Shown: positions 53,101-64,000 of the stretch, one piece after another
Numbering within the stretch: position 1 is the first letter of the stretch
Layout: each line of letters starts with the position of its first letter
Origin: Istiophorus platypterus
Lineage: Eukaryota; Chordata; Actinopteri; Istiophoriformes; Istiophoridae
DNA: 64,000 bases
NCBI GenBank assembly: GCA_016859345.1
Contig: CM029120.1
Location: 7,827,501-7,891,500 of the forward strand
Reading direction: 5' to 3'
Position numbers and translations under genes: made by a program
The notes under the pieces: model-generated
Told to the model about the DNA's origin: nothing
The model's input: only the letters and a program-made list of their open reading frames with translations
Databases searched by the model: none

Positions 53101-54775
53101 AATTTTACTTTTGGGAGTCTACCATTACCTTTGTACCATTTAGGGTTATTCACTGGACTTGAACTGCATAATTTTCAATACAAATTATTACAGTGTATTT
53201 TTCCCAAAAGGATATGTGGGTCCCCTTATAATGTAAGATTTATGCCTTCACAATGTAATTAATTCAAGATTTTATCACTTGGTAATGCAATTTAATTTTA
53301 CTGTCAGCGGGCACTGACCCCAAATCTACTCAGTTAAGAAGTAAGTAAAACATTAAATATCATTTCTAACTGACTCAAAAATGAAAAAAGCTGATTTCTG
53401 ATGCTTCATCCTGCTCTTCTAGATTGTTAGGTAGCTAAAAATGTAATATACATTGACCATAAGTCTTTTTAATCAGTGCAAAACATCCAATTAACATTAA
53501 ATGTAAAATGAAAAAAAATGATAATCCAAAAAAAGCTTCAGAAACACAGTTTTGGACCATGGCCTGACAAAGAAATTCTTTTTAGTGGTAAATTATTTAA
53601 CACAAAAGAGCTTTTAAAAATTGAATATGATAGTAAAATATTAAAATGAAGCAGAGTAGAGTCGGTCAATGTTGGATTGTAATGTTTTTATTACGTATTT
53701 TTCAAAGAGACTGTCAATATCTTACGTGTCACCTGAGAAAGATATCATACTCACGCACTGTGCGTTTGTACTGGCTGTGCCTCCTTATCTGTTCTTTTCC
53801 TGATGTTTTTGAGAGATTTATGGCTGATCCGCAAAACAAGTTGGGTTCAGGTCGTTAAAAAGACCTTGGACCCTCAGGCGGAGGAGAGAAAAAAAAAAAA
53901 AAAACACCTCAGGTGAAGCACTGTCCAGCTGTGCAACAACGAGCTGCTAAGAAATTTCACTAATGCCAAGCAAGCGTGATAAACTGTCATCTACAATGGC
54001 GCCAATTTTTCATAACAAAAGCATCATTAATAACACATCTCATTAGCGTCTTGCCTTCAGTAAAAAAAAAAACAAAAAAAAAAAACTTGAGCACTCCTGT
54101 GACAACACAAGTGGTTCCATTTTCATGATTGAATTCACAAACCCATTAAAACCCAAACTGTCAAGGTGGGTTTTGGGGGGAATACATTGTTGTTGCATGA
54201 ATAGAGACAAGAAGGCACCATGACTAATGGCAGGATAGTAGTAGATTCAGCCAAGGCCCATCTGTGGTGGAGAGCTGCACTGATTTGCAAAAATAGTCTT
54301 GCAATGCGCTGTAGGCGAAAGCAGTTTCAAGAAAATCATGCACGCACGTATCCCATCGCAACGAACCCGGTGTGTGCTTTAACATGCGTGTGTGCGTGTG
54401 AGTGTTTAAACACAGTAAAGCACACTTACACACGTCTAAACCAAGCGTCTGTGTTTGCGAGAAGAAAGGTGACAGATAGGAAGACGTGTTTTTTTTTTCC
54501 CCCTTGTGTGTCTGCATACAAATGTGTACCCAAGCGTGTGTTTATGTATGTGTCCGCTCGATCACCTCGCTCGGAGACGTTGAGGGCTCGTGCAGGTGAC
54601 TGGGGGGGAGTGTTAATCAGGACCTCTAGCAATGTTTCAATGAATATATGTGTCTGCGACACAGAGGGAATACAAGGCAATACCCAAGTGAGTATGCATC
54701 TTTGTAGTTACATGCTTGGACATGACTGATTAAAACATGCATATCATAGAGCACTGCACATAACATTATCTAGTA
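53101..54775. other. AT-rich non-coding stretch, no gene seen
   Basis: It contains several A-runs (53890-53904, 54061-54085), a T-run near 54489 and GT-rich sequence at 54375-54560. The open frame at 54220-54729 is compositionally driven by ACAC/TGTG words. Confidence 0.5.
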
Positions 54776-54776
<1 letters not shown>

Positions 54777-54813
<37 letters not shown>

Positions 54814-54814
54814 G
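54777..54814. repeat. (GT)n microsatellite
   Basis: A TG run with terminal GCGTG variants. Confidence 0.94.
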
Positions 54815-54984
54815 CGTTTGAGTCCCTTGCTGTTCTTAGAATGTCTGCGCTGTATTATGTATATCACACTGATCTTGTTGTGTAAAAACAGTAGTCTCCT
54901 TCAGAGGATTAAAAAAAAAATAGAAAAAATGTCTAATTTGCCTGCACTTTTGTTTCCTCCATGGGTCTCAATTGCCATTCAGAG

Positions 54985-55200
54985 GGGAGGGACTCAGCTC
55001 TAATTAGGTTGGCTCATACATTCCAAGATTCAACCAATCAATGACCCGCTAATGGGCTGTCATTCAAATGACAGGGCCTGGGACAGGTCAGGGTCGCGTG
55101 AGGAATGCCTTAATTTCTCAGCACAACAGAACAAAATAGGCCAGATAGGAGTCAGGCCAATGGGGGCAATTATAGAAAATGATGAGGTCCAATAGTAGGA
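54985..55200. promoter_or_regulatory. candidate conserved enhancer with paired TGACAG palindrome
   Basis: A unique block containing CTCTAATTAGG, AACCAATCAATGACC, CCGCTAATGGG and the perfect inverted repeat CTGTCATT-CA-AATGACAG at 55057-55074. TGACAG is the core of MEIS/PREP TALE homeodomain sites, and ATCAATGA/TCAATC resembles PBX sites. The density of homeodomain-type motifs without coding or repeat content suggests regulatory DNA. Conservation is untested. Confidence 0.32.
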
Positions 55201-56044
55201 CACGATGCATAATGAACAGCAGGACAGGGAGGGGGTTTTACAATGAGCTTTTTAATCATTTAAACTGTCCCAAGGTTGACATTTGGGGTTGCCCAGAGCT
55301 CTTTGTACTATTACAGTGTGTTCAGAATAATGCTTCAGTCACAGCTCAGTCTTATTCTAATCATACGGAGCAAGGTAAAGGTGCACAGGTATCAGATGTC
55401 TTCTAAGGATTTTCTGTGGCTTTTATCTCAGTTGATGAATGCACATAACACCTGTTGCTGATGCACACAAAAGACAGGGAACTGACAGATGCAGCTTTGT
55501 GGTGGGCCAACACTTGAACAGCTTGTTGTGGGCGGATTTGTCAGTTTCACAGGAGAAGGAAAACATAAAGGCAGAAAAAAAGATGGAAATGCAGGGTTAC
55601 TATGAGCCATGGATGAAAGAATCGTGTAGAATATATATAAGCTGCGCCGAATGTCATTTTGCCGAAAAACTATGCTTATCGTCAGAGTGGAGACAAGACT
55701 TGTCTCCCCAGTAATATTACATAGTGATTGTTTGGGTACAAAACTGAAATCAAGGCTGCTGCCATTTATTGTATTCCTTCTTACTTTGTCAAAAACTCAA
55801 TTTTATTGGCTACTAAAAATTCCCATGGTGACTTCAGTCTTTGGCAATTGCTTACCACTGCATTATGAAAAGACTCAGTTCAAATTAAATGTTTTATTTA
55901 ATCAGGACATTGCTGGCGGGGATTGTAAGACAGCCAGTGAATTATTCACTCACAAGCAAAAATTAAAAGACAAATACGACTGTGACTATAGTGATTTGAC
56001 ACGTTTTATTTAGATGTCCAAGGGAAATCTTAGCAGAGTGAGAT
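55201..56044. other. non-coding stretch, no gene seen
   Basis: Mixed-composition DNA. Open frames (for example 55651-56013) lack family motifs or splice context. Confidence 0.5.
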
Positions 56045-56047
56045 TTA

Positions 56048-56415
56048 AAGCTGCAATAATCAATATATGTATGTTAACAACGGTTTAAATGACTGTAATG
56101 TGAAAGGGGTCATCGATATCGACAACCCCCACGGAGATTTATCACCCAACTCTGCGGCCCCCCTCAGCCGTGTGGTGCGTTTTAGCCTTGTTGGGTCATT
56201 GTTTTGGTTTCTACATGCTGCGACCTTTTTTCGATTCAGTCTCACAACCTCTGCTGCAGCAGCCAGTTAACCTAGTCATCATAATGAAAAATTTGGCCAA
56301 AGATGCATTTTTTTCCCCTCAGGAGCTGATGGAGTCCAAAAAGACTTCAGAGAAACTGAATATTGTTAAATAAAAAAAAAAAAAAGCCCACAATAAATGC
56401 TAATGTTGCCCTGTG
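56048..56415 (+). repeat. dispersed fish repeat family C, long copy
   Basis: It begins AAAGCTGCAATAATCAATAT, followed by TATGTTAACAACG, GTGAAAGGGGTCAT, GTTGGGTCATTGTTTTGGTT and CCCCTCAGGAGCTGATGGAG. The start matches the reverse complement of the copy ending at 59733. It ends near an A14 run at 56372-56385. No ORF. Confidence 0.6.
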
Positions 56416-57985
56416 TCTGATGGAAGTAAAAAGAGGCCACAATTTGTTAACTGATCACTGATGAACAATTATATAGCATGGTATCAACATTGGGAGACAC
56501 ACTTTAATTTTACTTTAAATTCTTGATCGGAAACCCCAAGCATATCCTTAATTGGACTTAGTCAATACTTTTTACATGACTATATATGCACAGAAATTTT
56601 AGAAATTAGACTTATCATAGAAAAATGAAGTCCACTTGCAAGAAAATGTAGGCATTCTAATTGTGTCACTGTCTCAGAATAGCAGAGAACTTTAGATAAT
56701 TTTCAACATATATCCGGGAGAGGCTGAAGCCAATTCAAAGCTTTCAAAATTCGCATGATGGCAAATGGCAGAATGAATGAAAAGCTTGAGAATCACTTCA
56801 AACATATTCATCCTCTTGGGTAAGACATTTTAAAAAATGTGCACAGAGAAATGCCAGGGGGGAGGAGGAGTGACAAGTAGCGACACCACTTTGCTGCAGT
56901 AAGTAATGAGGTTTATATTAAATGTGATCTTAATTTGGAGAAGCAAAAGTACTACAGTAACAAGACTAACAGCATGAGACGGAGTCTACACCAGTCCTCT
57001 CAAGGATTGTTTCATTTGTGTGAGGTAATCACAGCAGGGTTTCAGAATTAATTTTTCACTGGTATAATGTGTTTAACATTTGTTGTGTATGTCGCTTGTA
57101 AATATATAGGATCCAGTCTGAGAATTACATTACATATGATTTTATCAAACACTCCTCTACAGTATCATACACTGCAATTTTCAAAGTCATTTTGTGTTTT
57201 TTTCCATTTTCTTAGAGTCTATTTCTTCTAAAATTCCCAAAGTTTAGTCTTTCAAATTAAGTTTGGCTGACTTGAGTTCTTAAAGAAGCCTAATTTCTTC
57301 ATTTCATCATCATTCTCCTAATTTCATCATCATTTTCAAGCCTTTGATTTATAATATTTGACCATTTCCTTGAATTCTTTGTAGACTGATTAAGTTAAAA
57401 GTTAAGCTTGAGGACTCTCCCAGTAGAGAATTTGTATCTTCAAGATCTAAACAAATATAGAGCAAATTGTCTTTGATCAACGTGATATGTGTGAACTCAC
57501 TCTGTCTGTGTTTTTCATTTCCTGCCTGCGGGATGTGCAAGTTAATTACATTTTTTGTTAAATTACAGAGTAAAAAGATTAGCTGTACCTTGCAACTGCA
57601 GTTTTCTTAGCTGTGGAAAAATAAATGTACCCAATGCTCTCTCTCCATGATAGAGAAACCCTTGGAACAGCAGTATGGATGCAGCTTACATTTAACTTTC
57701 CTAGATCTGTTTCTTCACACTGTGCACAATGGAGAAAAAAAAAATCGTGACTGCAGCAGACTGTTATGGTGAGGAAGATGTACACGTTGAGTTCCACAGG
57801 TTAATGTCCCTCTGGCTAACGGGGAGCTGTGATAATCAGTAAGAGCAGTGCCCATTACTCCTATTGTTGTCGTGGAGGCTGCACTGTGCTGAGCTGGCAG
57901 TGCTAGGTGCAGAGGATTACATTAATATAGGCCACTATGCCTCTCCCCGAGCGTTCACGGCACTTTGCAATGTGTAGAGTGTGAG
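56416..57985. other. AT-rich non-coding stretch, no gene seen
   Basis: Low-GC sequence with no recognised repeats or exons. The short tandem TAATTTCATCATCATT occurs twice near 57291-57337. Confidence 0.5.
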
Positions 57986-57987
57986 AG

Positions 57988-58013
57988 AGGAGGAGGAGGA
58001 GGAGGAGGAGGAG
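57988..58013. repeat. (GGA)n microsatellite
   Basis: About eight AGG/GGA trinucleotide units. Confidence 0.9.
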
Positions 58014-58019
58014 GGCTGG

Positions 58020-58290
58020 GGAGCCCGAGCTCACCTCGGAGCAGGCGCGCGGACCAGCTGGGTAATAATACGAGGTCATGTATGAGGCTAATATGAGCTA
58101 ATCTGTGTCTTCTATGATCTATTCAAATCTAATCAGCCTCTTTCCCGTGTAGGCCATTTGTCATTGCATTAACATGGGACCTGGTAATGAAGTTGACGAC
58201 AGACAGGCCGCCTTCCTGGTTGGCTCCAGTCCGATGTAATTAGACCTTCAGAGAAGCTCCTCTGCTCTGCCCACCTCTCGCTCCTGCTCC
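58020..58290. promoter_or_regulatory. candidate conserved non-coding block
   Basis: A unique stretch with GGTAATAATACGAGG, GAGGCTAATATGAGCTAATC, AAATCTAATCAGCC, GTCATTGCATTAACATGG and GATGTAATTAGACC. There are repeated TAAT/ATTA cores in about 200 nt of moderate GC. No ORF and no repeat similarity within the window. Confidence 0.3.
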
Positions 58291-58504
58291 GCCACGTTTT
58301 TAACTCCCCTCAACTTCCTTATCCCTTCTTTTCCATGTCCAGACTACTGACTTGTTCATAGTCGTATTTTTTAGACCAAAATTTGAAAAAGGGAGCTGTG
58401 CCATTGGCCATAAAGACTATAGGTTTACACACACAGTAGATTAGCATCTGTATAGTTAACAATCTTTTCGGTTATTTAAGATATTTAAATGGTAACTTTA
58501 CATC

Positions 58505-59125
58505 CCAATAAAATTTTCTTTTTTAGCGTGGTTGACACGGTTTGTTTGTTTTTTGGACCCGAAAGCAGACACAGACAACAAGGAGGTAAGGAAAAGTGGG
58601 TTTATCGTGGGATTAAGGTGAATGGTGGTGGATGAAGTGGTGGGGATTGAGAGGCAGTCTGAGGCAGAGGGCAGGAAGGAGGATGATTGGCGAGGGAGCC
58701 GGTCGCCGAGCTGAAGTGGCGCGGGCAGACGAGGAGACGGCATGAAGCGGGGGAGGGCAGGGAACCCCCGAACAAAGGAGAACACAGGTGAACAGGTGCG
58801 AGGGAACGCAGGAAATACTAGATACAGGCCCCGGTGAGAGACTGACAAACACCGAGCCTGGCAGAACAATCTGGCAACGGGCCGGAGAAGAGCCGGGGAT
58901 CTTGTACTGCTGGGTTGATGAGCTGATCGGCGACAGGTGAGGAGGTGAGGCGGGAGCCAGGAGAGGAAGAGCTGCTCTGACACCACACATAAACGCACAC
59001 ACATACACACAAACACAAATAGAGAGGAAGACAGATAGATAGGGGAGATGGAGACACCAAGGAGACACGTAAAACAGGGAAACACAAGGGACAAGTGGAA
59101 TCACGGCCAGAGCCGTGACGCCGGT
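58505..59125. repeat. GC-rich candidate dispersed element of about 0.6 kb
   Basis: A sharply bounded G/A-rich, CpG-containing segment between AT-rich flanks. It opens near GGTTGACACGG and ends with the inverted repeat TCACGGC-CAGA-GCCGTGA (59100-59117). It resembles a non-autonomous fish repeat (GGACCC.AA.GCAGACACAGA...AACAAGGAGGTAAG), recalled only approximately. Two long minus-strand frames (58498-59094 and 58613-59104) are open but low-complexity and probably non-coding. Confidence 0.4.
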
Positions 59126-59439
59126 ATTAAATAACTCAATATCAATTGATTTTTTTTTTTTTGGTCATTCAAGGGCAAATGAAAAAGCTGTTGAACACAG
59201 AATTATAATTACGATGTAGATATTTTAAACAAGTTAGGAAACAGTTCGACTATTCTCACATGAAGCAGACGTGGAGCAAAATTAGAAGTCATTTAGAATC
59301 ATATCTGTTCCAGTCTTTGCCGACTCCTGAGGGAGGACCTGGCTCTTTAAGCGCCCAGTCACTGTGTAGTTGCAAACTCTGTCCGCCTGCCTATGGTCAT
59401 GAGCAGAGTTTTATTTTTCTTTATTCGGTTCTCTTTTTT

Positions 59440-59735
59440 TGTTTTTTTTTTCCCTAAAAGCAGCTGTCTGGTGCAGTTGGGTTAATGAGAGCAGCGAGAC
59501 TGAACCAAAACTGTGAAGTTGCAGAAAATCCATAAAAAAAACCCCAACCAACCAAACAAAAAAAAAAAAAAACCCGATAGGCTGAAAGATCCATAAAAGC
59601 TTAATAGAGCTGAGGGGAGCTGCTAACTGCAGGTGATAATTCTCTGTGTGTTTTTGAATAACTCCTTTCACATCACAAATAATCAGTTGACACGTTGTTA
59701 ACATAGAAATATCGACAACTGCAGCTTTGAAAAGT
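59440..59735 (-). repeat. dispersed fish repeat family C, inverted copy
   Basis: The reverse complement begins AAAGCTGCAGTTGTCGATAT, then TATGTTAACAACG and GTGATGTGAAAGGAGTTATT, paralleling 56048 onward. It contains an internal T/A homopolymer (59559-59573) and a GTTTGGTTGG stretch. It lies in opposite orientation to the copy 3 kb to the left. Confidence 0.6.
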
Positions 59736-60029
59736 CCATAACAATGCAGATGATTGCACGTTTCTTGACCTCAGCTATCTGTGAATGCTCCCTGTTTCTG
59801 CACCATATATCCAGCCGTTTTTTTTACTTTTCACTTTATTGTATGAAATTTATTACTGCTCCAACAGAAATCCCCACTCTGATCGGCCATGTTGACAAGA
59901 GCGATTGCATCATAATTTGATCCTCAGACATAATAAAGTGCCACTCATGTACAGTTCACCATAAATCTGACAAAACTTGACAGAAGGGTCAGTCTTTGTC
60001 TCGCTTAATCACTGGCTCACTCAAATGCT

Positions 60030-60745
60030 TAATCACTCTCTCTTTTCCTCTAGCGTCCCTTCATTCCCTCTGAACTCTCTGTCCCTCCTCTTTCCTTCTT
60101 TCCTCTCCTCTTCCCTCACTCAAGCCTACCCTCTCTGTCCTTTATGCTTGATCTCTTCCTCTTTCCCGTCCTCCTTTCTATCCTTTCTTCTCCCTCTTTT
60201 TCACTGAATCACACTTGTTTATGGCACCTCAGTCTTTCCTCCTTATCTTCCTCCCTACCTTCCTTCCTTTCCTTCCCTTCTACTCAAGCTCTCTTATTTG
60301 CACAATTATACCTGATAACTCTCTTACCCTTTTTTCTGCCCACCGTTTCGTTCCCTCTGTCTCTCCGTCCGTTCTTCTTTCGTTTCCTTCTTTCATCCAT
60401 CCTTGTCACTTTGTCTCCAGCTTCCTTAGGTACGCCTTTGCCTCAACTCCTCTTGCCATCTCTTTACTTCACTACTCATCTTCTCCCTCTGATACAACCC
60501 TACTCTCTTCCTCTACTGATATACTCTTTTACTCACTTTTTTTGCTTTTTCTTTCTCTTCCCTTCTCCAGCACGTCCTCCCTCTCTCCCTCTCTCCCTCT
60601 CTCCCTCCCTCCCTCCCTCCATCCCTTCCCCCTTCGGCTGTCTCACATCTATTATTCTTCCTCTCCCCCCAGTCTTTCTGTGCACCCCCATCCTCCACCC
60701 CCCCCATTATATTTCTCAATGTCTTTCCCCTTCTTTCCATTCACT
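60030..60745. repeat. long pyrimidine-rich tract with (CCCTCTCT)n core
   Basis: About 700 nt enriched in C/T on the plus strand. The core at 60577-60620 is CTCTCCCT/CTCC repeats. The 282-codon and 201-codon open frames here are Ser/Leu/Pro/Phe low-complexity and not accepted as genes. Confidence 0.75.
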
Positions 60746-62755
60746 CTGAGCGATGGCTCTATTGATTCTCTCTGTGATGATATTGCCCAAGGACAACCAC
60801 AGGGCAGAAAAGGCTCTTTAATGTACCCAAGTGTCTGTGTGTACAGCGTCTGTGTTCATGTGTGTGTGTCTGAAACCAGAGGCCAGTTTAACTTTTGGGA
60901 GCTGTCACTAATCACATGTCAGAAAAAACAGCCCCTGGCCTGTGTGTGTGTTGCGTATGTGTGTTTATTGCTATGTCAGTGTGTAGGTTTTAAGCTCTGC
61001 CAAGTGTCCGCAGGTATTGGTGTGTTCTTGAGAGGCCAGCTGGTATTTGTGCATGTTTTTTGAGGGGGATTTGAGGGGTGGGGTTTTTTTTGGGTTGTTT
61101 TTGTTTTTGCAGTTCAGATGAAATTTTAAAGGAGCTAATATTAAAGCTAAAAGCCTTGTCCTCCACTTTTTTAATCTCACATTGGGGTGTCGCCACAAAT
61201 CTCCCACTGGCTTCATGGCTGGACTGCAGACATCAGAAGCTATCAGTCTGTCTTTGTGATAATTCCCCCTTTCTCCCCAAGCTCTTGGAAAGCCTTCTGT
61301 ACCGTTGGCTTGCACAATTGGGTGACTGCTGTCAGAGATGCAGATGCTTCTCAAGTAGACAGCTTGCAAGCTCAAGCTTCCTGCAATCAGGAGAACACAC
61401 CTCAAATCACATGCAGGCACACAGACACAAATGCACACGGGTTAGTGGGCATGATACATATACAGAGCACATATGCATACCCAGATCGGAAGGGATACCA
61501 TGGAGTCCAAAGACTAACAATGCCACTTTCAGCTGTGCAGCAGATATTTATTCAATTCACTAGAAATGAACCTGCAGCGGTGGCTGTTGTAAAATTCTGC
61601 CCTGCATGCAGCTATCCTGCATTAGTACAGCAGGATAGCTACAAGGAAGTAATTTATTTTGGCTACAATGTTCCCCTGTAAGCACAGCAGTGGTGCGGAG
61701 CGCGTCTAGAATGTGTCTCCCCCAGTTAATCTGTGTACATCCCCATGCACATTTAACTCAGTTACGTAATGTTGAGCTGTAAAGTAACACTTCAAGACTC
61801 ATTGAAAACATTCATCAAACAAGCTGAATAAGCTGAATAAGCTAGAAAGAATTTATAGCATTTCACAAGACAAATTACAATAAAAAAAAATACTGCATAG
61901 CTTAATACACAGAAAGAGGTGAGTGTTCAAATCATATGAGCAGTTGTGGATTTCCAGTACCCAAATATTTTGATAGATTTGTTGTAAGGCTTCACTTCAC
62001 TCATGATCTTGTTTCATCATAAGCTTTCACCGCAAATGAACCACTTGTTTAAGGAGAGAAAATCCGCCTGCTTTTTACCAGGAAATACTTGGTGACCCCA
62101 GACACGTCATGTTTTCCATACATTTTTCTTTCCTGGGGGCGGGGGGTAAGTCTTGACCACTGAGTGTATCACTGAGCACCTCAAAGCCACTGCCTCGCTC
62201 GAGGCCACCTTGGCTCTGGTTGAGAAGGGGAGTAAAACGGCAACAATATCAGAGTGAACTCAGCCTCTCGCTGTAAATATTCATTCATTTTTCCTAAGGA
62301 CTGCTTCAGGGGTTCTGATATAATCGATAATATGACTCACTCACTAACTTGTTCCTAACACCCCCCTAATGCCTCACACATTAACCTCTTGTTTGTATCT
62401 AACCATATCCTTTATCATGATGAATCGTCATTGGGTTTTTGTAACTTCATCAGCATTATAAAATTACGTTTACATATATTCTACACTTCAGGTGCTGCCT
62501 TACTTGTATAACAAATTGAAAAATTTCCGAGAAGTGCGTGCAACTGTTGGAATCGGTTGCTTAGTATTACATTTGTTGCAGTGTGATCCTACAGAGTGAA
62601 CATCTGCTTGTTTTCCGTTGCTTAAAGTTCAGTGTGCATGACCCAAGCCATGTTTAATTTGAAACACCTCCTGAGATACAATGTACAGTAATTGCTCTGA
62701 ACCACAGGCAGTTTGGTTATTTGTCCAGGATAAGATAACACATTGCAAGGTCTAA
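60746..62755. other. non-coding stretch, no gene seen
   Basis: It includes a TG-rich section (60830-60985), a T-rich run at 61085-61115 and unique sequence. Open frames at 61078-61563 and 61187-61681 overlap each other and lack recognisable domains or clear splice sites. Confidence 0.45.
61610..61640. repeat. 11-bp perfect inverted repeat with 9-nt loop
   Basis: AGCTATCCTGC (61610-61620) pairs with GCAGGATAGCT (61630-61640) around ATTAGTACA. Confidence 0.9.
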
Positions 62756-62759
62756 TGGA

Positions 62760-62870
62760 GTTCCCACGGAGAGCCAGGGGAGATAGGGCCGCGGGAGGAG
62801 AGAGAGGGGTAAGGGAGAGAGAGCGAGAGAGAGAGAGAGAGGGAGAGCAAACATGAGAAAGAAGGATGGA
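62760..62870. repeat. purine-rich tract with (GA)n
   Basis: GA repeats at 62813-62848 within an A/G-rich stretch. Confidence 0.85.
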
Positions 62871-64000
62871 GAATGTGTGTGATGAAAGGAGAACCCTCAA
62901 GCCCTCAATCTTTACCTTACTGACGTTTTGTCTGGCATGCGTCCACACAAAGCGTATGCGCACCTTTTTCACTCATGCACCGTGTGTTCGTTCCCGCTCA
63001 AAGTCTCCATAACACACGTATGGCCATGCACGCAAACACACACACACACACACAAACAAAAATCTGCACACAGCCACTTATGTATGCATGGGGGTTCACA
63101 TATGTGGACTTGCACTGCACTGCTCCAATAACACAAAGGGAGAGCATGCGTGAATTCTTGTCAGTGGTAGCAGCTTGTCCCGTGAAGGTCAGAGCACCGT
63201 TTCTCAGTGTGCCTGCCGTTTGAAAGATCCCCGCCGCCTCCATCTACATCTGTGCGCATCGCGGGTCTTCCTCTCCATCTTCTTGCTCGTTCTTCTTCCT
63301 TCACCTTTGTGTTTTCACTTTTTGACTCTGGTTCTCATTCATTTTCTTTACCACTTTACTTTATTTCATTCATTCATTTGTCTTCCATCCCTTTAAGCTC
63401 TCTTCCATCCTCTTCCTCATCTGGACTATTCTCCCTCCCATTTTTGGTTCTTTAAACTGAATCTCCCTTTGCTTTTTCAACTTTTCTTTTTCTTTCCTGG
63501 GTTGGTGACTCTCTCCTTTGGCTCCTATCTTATTTCTTTATGGTCTCTGTTTGATCCATACCACCCTTCTACTCAATGTCTCGCCAGTCTCACTGTTTAT
63601 TGGGTTTGTGATTTCTCACTATCCACCACAGTCCTGCTCTTTCTGGCCAGGTAAGTCAAGGTGAATCTCTAATGATTAAAACGGGAGATGTGCACAAACA
63701 TGTTTGAGCAACACTTTCAAACCTTTTTTCCCCACTAATCCTATCATCACTTTTTGAAGTAACCCCCTCTCTAGCGACCCAGTATTTGCTAGTGTCTGTA
63801 TGTGTGTGATCTGAGGATGCTTTGTGGGTGTGTGTCTATCAGGCACAGAACTAATTGAGGTCATTTGTGGTGCAAATGCTAGAGCAGGGAGAGGACAAAA
63901 AAAGCCCACAGCTTTGAACCTTCTCTCTGCTCAGCAGACTGCCAAAAAATCCACCATCATTCACTAATAACACACACACATTCCGAAAGGCACACATTTA
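62871..64000. other. CT-rich and AC-rich non-coding end of window, no gene seen
   Basis: It has a short (CA)n at 63034-63052 and a plus-strand pyrimidine-rich tract at about 63240-63660. Open frames within it are compositional. No exon was supported. Confidence 0.5.

Noticed and set aside
60215..61063. 282-codon open frame, the longest in the window
   Set aside because: It follows a C/T-rich tract and translates to Ser/Leu/Pro/Phe low-complexity. Overlapping frames are also open, and there is no domain or splice context.
61078..61681. Overlapping plus-strand frames of 161 and 164 codons
   Set aside because: Two frames are open at once and neither shows a known domain. Possible but unsupported as an exon.

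Overview
The window is vertebrate nuclear DNA, most likely from a spiny-rayed teleost fish. The evidence is one spliced neuronal gene with a very long first intron, abundant (CA/GT)n microsatellites, and decayed copies of typical fish transposable elements (Tc1-like, LINE L2-like, Ty3/gypsy, TTAA-flanked MITE). There are no operons, bacterial genes or CRISPR arrays.

The only protein-coding gene I can support is grin3b, the NMDA receptor glycine-binding subunit GluN3B, on the minus strand. Its five visible coding segments are exon 1 (42053-42586), exon 2 (7129-7829), exon 3 (1910-2406), exon 4 (788-1059) and the first 44 nt of exon 5, which runs off the left edge. All junctions have GT/AG ends and matching phases. 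The 668 complete codons cover the signal peptide, the amino-terminal domain and the S1 half of the ligand-binding domain. The pore, S2 and C-terminus lie beyond base 1.

Introns 4 and 3 are short (about 0.75 and 0.85 kb). Intron 2 (4.7 kb) carries a MITE only 47 bp from the exon 2 donor. Intron 1 (34.2 kb) holds microsatellites, strand-biased pyrimidine tracts, old repeats, an isolated CpG island at about 22.2-22.5 kb, and several unique AT-motif-rich blocks that could be conserved regulatory DNA. Exon 1 sits in a CpG island. About 1.1 kb upstream of the start codon (43667-43687) is a near-consensus RE1/NRSE site, the binding site of the neuronal-gene repressor REST.

From about 44 kb to the right end I see no exon. 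That region contains a Tc1-like element with an internal deletion, an L2-like retrotransposon with a Ty3/gypsy fragment nested in it, a second Tc1 family, two older dispersed repeat families, candidate conserved blocks (about 46.6, 55.0 and 58.1 kb), CT-rich low-complexity DNA and microsatellites.

I found no convincing undescribed biological system. The most useful leads are the RE1 site, the intronic CpG island, an overlapping out-of-frame upstream ORF at the grin3b start, and the repeat nesting. Repeat family names come from recalled consensus sequences and conserved motifs, not from a database search.
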